Position numbers and translations under genes: made by a program. Below are positions 58,905 through 64,000 of a stretch of DNA of 64,000 bases, piece after piece. Each line of letters starts with the position of its first letter. The first letter of the stretch is position 1. Below the pieces are notes generated by a model. It was not told the DNA's origin. It worked only from the letters and a program-made list of their open reading frames with translations, and did no database searches. The DNA is taken from NCBI GenBank assembly GCA_037367355.1, contig CM074705.1:1860001-1924000 (forward strand), in the 5' to 3' direction. Origin of the DNA: Neoscytalidium dimidiatum (taxonomy: Eukaryota > Ascomycota > Dothideomycetes > Botryosphaeriales > Botryosphaeriaceae).

Positions 58905-60900
58905 TAGAACTATTAGATTAGGGGATTTAGTTACTACGGAGTTATAGTTAATATCTATTCCCGTTAGATAACAAAATATATATACTAACGTACGCGGTCT
59001 TTTCGTTAGAGAATAATCCGGTAGAATTTAAATAAACGCGGGGTAGTTAATCGACTATTTTTTTCTAAGATTTTTAGAGTTTATTAGCTATAGTTCTTAT
59101 ATAAGAATTAGACTAATTTTAAGGTCGATTACTTTAGATAGAAGACTCTCTATAGCTAGAGCGTTTCTATTTAAATTAGCTTAAAATACTCTTAGTTTAT
59201 CTATAGATAAAGGGGAGTTAGTTAATTTAAGTTAGAATAGTACTAGTATCGTATATCTTTAGAGGCTTTATAGCCTATAAATTTATACTTATACTCTCTC
59301 GTAAGATACTTCTTTTTATAGATTTTATATATAGGAGTCCTTATATATTTTATCGTTTTATATTCGTTTTTAAGATAGTTATAGTATTAAATTCCCTTAG
59401 GAATAATCTATACTTTTTCTACCTTATAGCTTACTCTATATATAAAAAGGCGGCTATTAATAGCCTTTTTCTATTTCTTTTCGGTATAGAATAAGACTAT
59501 AATAGATCTCGTAGATTAGTTTTCTCTTTTCTTCTTTAAGGTAGCCTAATAGGGCTTTCTAATAGAAGATAGATCTACGTTAAAGGCCTCTATTTTCTTC
59601 TTAATAAAGAAGTCGATTAGAATATTCTTAGTTTCCCGCGTAAGAATTTTATAGATAATAATCTTATACTAGGCCTTAACTAGTTTTAGATTAGAATTAG
59701 AAAGGACTTTTCTAATAATATTCTCTTTTTCTAAGAGAAATTAGCTAGTATAGTTTTTAGTACCTATAATTAGAATATTTCTTTTAAACGAAAGAGAAGT
59801 TCCTTAAATAACGAGTTTATTTACGAATTTAGCTTTTATAAATACTAGGTTTAGCTTCTATTAGAGCTTAATTTCGTTAAATTAGTCTTATAGACTATCG
59901 TAGGCGATAGTAATTTATCTATCTTTAATAGACGTTAGTTTTACGAGCTTTAAAGTTATTTTTTTAGTTAGTTTTTTATATAATACGATTATAAAACCGT
60001 TATTTAGAACTAAATCTACTACTATTAAGACGTAGAAGATAGGTTTTTTAGCTAGAACTAGCTAGCTAGGCTAGGACTTTCTCGTAGTAGCTATAGACGT
60101 AGCTCTAAGATTTCTTATTTTATTTAAGAGTATACGAGATACGTTTTTAAGTACGTAGACTTTAATAGTAAGAATTAACTTAGTAAAATTAATTTTTCCT
60201 TTCGTTATATATTTATAGAAGATAGTAAGAAGTTTGCTAAGATTATTAGTCTTAGATCGGTTATCTTTAAAGTTAATTACCTTAATAAGGTAGTTAAACG
60301 CGGCTTTTATATATTCCGCGGAGGACTTTAGTTTTAATTCTAGTATATATCGGGTTCTTTTCTTAGGGTAGTATTTAAATAGGTTAATACTCGTAAAAAT
60401 AAATAAGAAGAAAAAGTTTTTTTTCTAGAGTTAGCGTAAACTCTATTATTATTGTTATCCTTAGCCTTTTAGATAGCGGTATTATTTTATCGTTTTCTAT
60501 CTCGATATCTTCGATACTACTAGAACCCGTAGTATTTAAGAATTTAATAACTACCGGCGTAGCTAATAGTTATATAGAAGTTAAAGAGCGTAGAGAATCT
60601 AGAAAATCTAGAGGGTCTAAAGATAGGTTTTCTTAGTTTTCTATACTCTTTTTAGAAAAAGAAAAGGAAAGATAGAAAGTAAAACTAGAAAGAAATTACT
60701 AGCTTTAATTTCGTCTAAACTAAGCCGTAAATAAATAAATTCTAAGCGAGAGCGAGGAATTTTCTTAGTTATTTTCTTCTAAGAAGTAACGAAGCGTTTT
60801 TAGCGGCTATTCGTTTAAGCTTCTTACTTATTCTTAGTTATTTTTAGTTTATTTAGATATAGAGGTAGTAAAAACTCTACGTATACGGGCCGCGAAAAAA
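58416..60900 (-). mobile_element. LINE copy B: ORF1-like end and AP-endonuclease domain, decayed
   Basis: Read on the minus strand across stops. The stretch near 59,420-59,290 translates to a Lys/Arg-rich segment resembling the zinc-knuckle end of a gag-like ORF1 (most cysteine codons lost). Then 59,260-58,440 gives an AP-endonuclease domain: ALAIESLLSKVIDLKISLIL, SLTKRPRTLVYI, ITGID-like strand, and VRDFNIYYL at about 58,750-58,775, corresponding to the GDFNIHHPLW motif of Tad/I-clade elements, then LINQIKSNNLDLLNTPGEET. Many stops sit at TAG/TAA codons that are one transition from CAG/CAA or TGG. The upper boundary near 60,900 is approximate. The copy is cut off at 58,416 by another repeat, before any reverse transcriptase. 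Confidence 0.72.
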
Positions 60901-63041
60901 AAGTAGAGTAATAAAGAGGAGAAAGTACCTCTTTACCTTAGATTTAGATATATAAACGCGCTCTAAATCTAGTATAATTTAGTATAGAAGTACGCGTAGA
61001 TATTTTTTATTAGTTCTATAAATTTAGTACGTTTTTAAGTCGATTTAGGGATTTAGTAGGAATATAGAGATAGAGGAAAGTAGTTCGTCTAAATAGAGTC
61101 TTTTTTCTACGTAATAATATAGTAGCGCGTATAACTATAAAGCTAGAATTCGAGAATCTAGCTAAGGAAATTAAGAGCTTTTAATAGATACTAGTCTTAG
61201 CGCTTTTTCTTAAGGTCGATATCGTAGATATATATATAACGCCTATAGAAGATAAGTATTTATTATATAAAGTTCGTTTAGAATAGGTCTTAGATATAAA
61301 TTAGAAATAATATTAATAAAATAGAGCTTTCTTATAGTATATTTATTTCTACGTTATTAAATTCTTCTATATTTCTATTAAAACTAAGGCGTAATTATTA
61401 GGAATTTAAGAAAGTTCTAATCTACGTAAGTAAGTTAGTTAGAAGCTTTAGCTTTTTTAAAATTCTTAGAAGTTATTTTTACGCGATATAATCGTATATA
61501 CCGCGTACGTCTAAAAATAGCGTAGATATTTTTAGCTTTACCTTTCGATTTTCCTCTACTAAATTTATAAGAATAAAGTAGATATCTATAGTAGATTTTT
61601 TAAGTCTTTTCTCTATTTAAGTAGAGTAGATTAGGTTTATAGTTTCTACTAAAAAACTAAGGCGTTTAGTTATTACTTATTTAAGTACTTTTCCTAGATA
61701 ATTTAATAAAGAAATAACTCTATAAGTTTTTAAATTTACGGGATCTAGCTTATTAAATTTCTTTAAAATTACTTCTATTATTTATCTCTAGTACTTTAGA
61801 TAGTATCTATATTTAAATAAATTTAAATAGATAAAATAAAAGGCTTTAGAGAATACTTTATAGACCTAAATTATAATCTATTAAGATATTAAATTAGGTC
61901 TAAGTATAGTTTCTTTTATTAGATTTAAATACGTTTATTTAAGCTCTATTTTATCTAGAATTAACTACTTCTAGCTTAGATTTAGCTAGTAGTTTATCTA
62001 GTTATTTTTAATTCGTACGTTAGAAGAGAATAGAAATAATATTTCTTTTAATACGAAGCTTTTTCTCTTCTAGCTATCTTATAGTAGGCTATTTTTAGTC
62101 TAAATTAATAGAATTTATTCTATTAGACGGTATTTTATATAGGCTATTACTTTAAAGATAGTTTCGAAGATATTTTTACTTAGAAATAAATTCTAGTAGT
62201 CCTATTTAGCTTTTCAAATAGAGAAGAAGTATTCGTTTTAGATTTTTAGAAAGTCTTACTTATTTACGAGCTTTAGTAAGCGTTATATAAGCCGCGTTTA
62301 TTATTTAAGATTTTCTTAAACCTCTATTAAAGTAGAATTCTACTAGGGTTTAGCTTAGGCTAGCGGGGTAGTTTTTAAAATAGCTTAGTCTACTATTTAC
62401 TATATAAGATTAGTTAGAAATTCTTCTAGTTTTTCTAATAGAAAGACTTCTTTTAAGCGGTCTTTTAGAATTTCTAGGCTAAAATCTTTATTTTCTTCTT
62501 TTAGAATAGCTAGCTATAGACGTAGCTTTTCTATAAAGTTTAAGGCTTTCTCTTTAAAGATTTTAGAGAATTTTTTCTAATTAGCCTTATCGTAGTTAAA
62601 TTTAAATTACTTAGATTTCTTCTAGTTTATTCGTTTATTTAATTAGATTTAAAATAAAATAAGAAAATAGTCGGATTTAATAGATTCGAGTATTTACTAG
62701 TCTATTATTTTATTCGTTAGCTTTTAGCTAGAGAGTATTAGATCTATTACTATAGATCTATCTAAGTTTAGCTAATAGAAAGTATCTTCTTCTAGCGTAT
62801 TTAGTAGGTCTAGATTATTAGATTTAATCTAATTAATTAGGGCGGAGACTCTATTTAAGTAGAGGAATCTTAGATTCTACTACGGATAATAAATATTAAA
62901 GTTCCTAACTATAATACTAGAGAATTCTAGCTATTAGTAGTCTAGAATACGTTCTAACGTATAGAGGGAATTTTCGATTTCTTATTTCTTTTAGTTATAT
63001 AAATTAAAGAGGTAGAATTAGCTTTTTTCCTCTATTATTTT
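60900..63041 (-). mobile_element. LINE copy A: endonuclease 3' part and reverse transcriptase, decayed
   Basis: Minus strand. 63,041-62,553 repeats the endonuclease segment of copy B without gaps. Further on, about 61,900-61,200 gives reverse-transcriptase motifs: ILKKFNKLDPVNLKTYR followed by VISLLNYLGKVLK (fingers, near 61,770-61,690), then IDIYFILINLVEENRK and LFLDVRGIYDYIA (palm motif A, near 61,520-61,500). The copy begins in mid-domain at 63,041, as expected for a 5'-truncated LINE or a later break. It is dead: many stops. The lower boundary near 60,900 is approximate. Confidence 0.75.
62553..63041 (-). repeat. 489-bp direct repeat, copy 2 (LINE endonuclease)
   Basis: Partner of 58,416-58,904. 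The match ends sharply at 63,041, where copy 1 continues into further endonuclease sequence and this copy does not. Confidence 0.9.
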
Positions 63042-63270
63042 AAATTTATATATATAATAGTTTATAATAGTATAATTCTTTTAAATTTTACTAATAGTAT
63101 ATTAGTAGTCTATTAAAAATAATAGTCTAAAGTTTATTTATTTATTAACTAGTATATATTATTAATAGTAAGTAGATAAATAGATAGTATCTAGATAGAT
63201 AGTAATTAAATAACTTAACTATTATCTATATTTAATAGAATTATAGAAAAGAAATAATAGATAAAGCGAT

Positions 63271-63441
63271 CTATAAGAATTATATAGTAGATAGAAAGTT
63301 AATAAAAGAACGAAAAGACTTAGATTTATAAATAGATAATTTAATAGAGAGGAGGTTTCTATTAGCTAGTCTTAGTTAGAGTTTTATTCTCTATTTAGCC
63401 GCTAGAGTTTTATTAGCGATACGCTAGTAGTCTTCTATCTA
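63271..63441 (+). repeat. Dispersed ~160-bp repeat, copy 3
   Basis: Best preserved copy (more G/C retained, e.g. AGCCGCTAGAGTTTTATTAG). Together with copy 2 it could form inverted ends around the LINE pieces, and with copy 1 direct ends. Confidence 0.8.
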
Positions 63442-63690
63442 CGATAGTCTATAGACTATCTATCTATTTATAGTCTAACGTTTAATATAATCCGCCTTAT
63501 AATAGTAGATCGCTATCTAGATAGATAATAATTAGATATATATACGCACTTATTAAGATCTTTATTTCTAATTTATAAATTCTACTACCTAATAAATTAA
63601 TAGTAAAAAAAGAGATATATAATAGATACTAAATATCTATAATATTATTTAATATAAATAATCGGGTATATAACGGGAGAGCATATATCG

Positions 63691-64000
63691 CGAGCGATAA
63701 GAAGAAAATTAAGTGAGATGTCCGATTATAAACAGACAGTGGTGAATAGTAGAGAGACAAGCACGACGATAGGACCGCCAACGCCGAGAAGCAGATAACT
63801 AAAGGAGGACCAGGCAGACAGTTAAAGCTATCTTGCATACTTTTTTATAAGAGCAGAGCGGACGACAAAGTCCGCGCACTATAAAGGAAAAGTGGTGACC
63901 GTCTGGTACGTGCTGCGCCCGTGGCAGTAGGATCCAGAGATCAACTCTGGCGAGCCGTTGTCGAGCCGCGAAAAATGAGACAAAAGGGAGAGTCAAGTAC
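63691..64000. other. Normal-composition DNA at the right edge
   Basis: CpA/TpG reappear from about 63,700. Two small inverted repeats are visible (GCGGAC...GTCCGC near 63,857-63,874; CCAGAG...CTCTGG near 63,934-63,950). No gene can be called in the 300 bp available. Confidence 0.6.

Larger units (their letters stand above)
56250..63690. mobile_element. AT-rich, RIP-mutated repeat island with decayed LINE copies
   Basis: Base composition changes abruptly at about 56,250 and returns at about 63,690. Inside, TpA is in excess and CpA/TpG are almost absent (I find only isolated examples, such as those near 58,493, 60,233 and 62,216), the product expected from repeat-induced point mutation of C to T in CpA on both strands. 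No open frame longer than about 60 codons survives. Minus-strand translation, read across stops, gives pieces of a Tad/I-like non-LTR retrotransposon (endonuclease and reverse transcriptase). The remainder is too decayed to name. A 100-N gap interrupts it. Confidence 0.93.

Overview
The window is nuclear DNA of a filamentous ascomycete (Pezizomycotina). The evidence is many short GT-AG introns (about 43-140 nt, mostly 48-60) with CTAAC/CTGAC-like branch points, a divergent H3-H4 pair whose H4 begins Met-Thr-Gly, a 78-codon RUB1, fungus-type TPS1, VID27, RTG2 and LRO1, and a long AT-rich island with the marks of repeat-induced point mutation (RIP). Dothideomycetes is my guess for the class; nothing in the window settles it.

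Layout. 1-1541: 3' half of the HtrA-like protease NMA111. 1542-12,682: gene-poor, GC-rich, microsatellite-bearing DNA holding only a small conserved hypothetical gene (6472-7075) and a SET-domain gene (9727-10,350). 12.7-24.9 kb, gene-dense: GPI-type wall protein, RTG2-like Ppx/GppA protein, LRO1 (triacylglycerol synthesis), NAA30 (NatC acetyltransferase), condensin subunit CND1 and the replication kinase CDC7. 27.6-29.7 kb: a nine-exon amino-acid/GABA permease. 31.6-42 kb: VID27, mitochondrial uS17m, TPS1 (trehalose-6-phosphate synthase), a HIRIP3-like histone chaperone and a cytochrome b561. 44.2-54 kb: RUB1/NEDD8, elongin A, THO7, a CYSTM protein, a single-pass membrane protein, exonuclease V and an Mpv17-family protein. 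54.3-55.8 kb: histones H3 and H4. About 56.25-63.69 kb: an extremely AT-rich, CpA/TpG-depleted island with a 100-N assembly gap. It carries two decayed minus-strand copies of a Tad/I-like LINE (endonuclease and reverse transcriptase still readable between stops) and three copies of a roughly 160-bp repeat. The last 300 bp return to normal base composition.

Nearly all genes are housekeeping genes. Many sit head to head over short shared promoters: LRO1/NAA30, CND1/CDC7, TPS1/HIRIP3-like, ELA1/THO7, EXO5/MPV17 and H3/H4. Some pairs make functional sense: replication kinase with condensin, two proteins tied to mitochondrial DNA maintenance, elongation with mRNA export, and H3 with H4. I joined exons by hand from splice consensus, frame continuity and family conservation; no transcript or database evidence was available. 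I found no clear new multi-gene system. The most notable signals are the RIP-saturated LINE island directly beside the core histone genes, the H3 tail substitution at position 19, the EXO5-MPV17 head-to-head pair, and a frame-preserving intron in NAA30.
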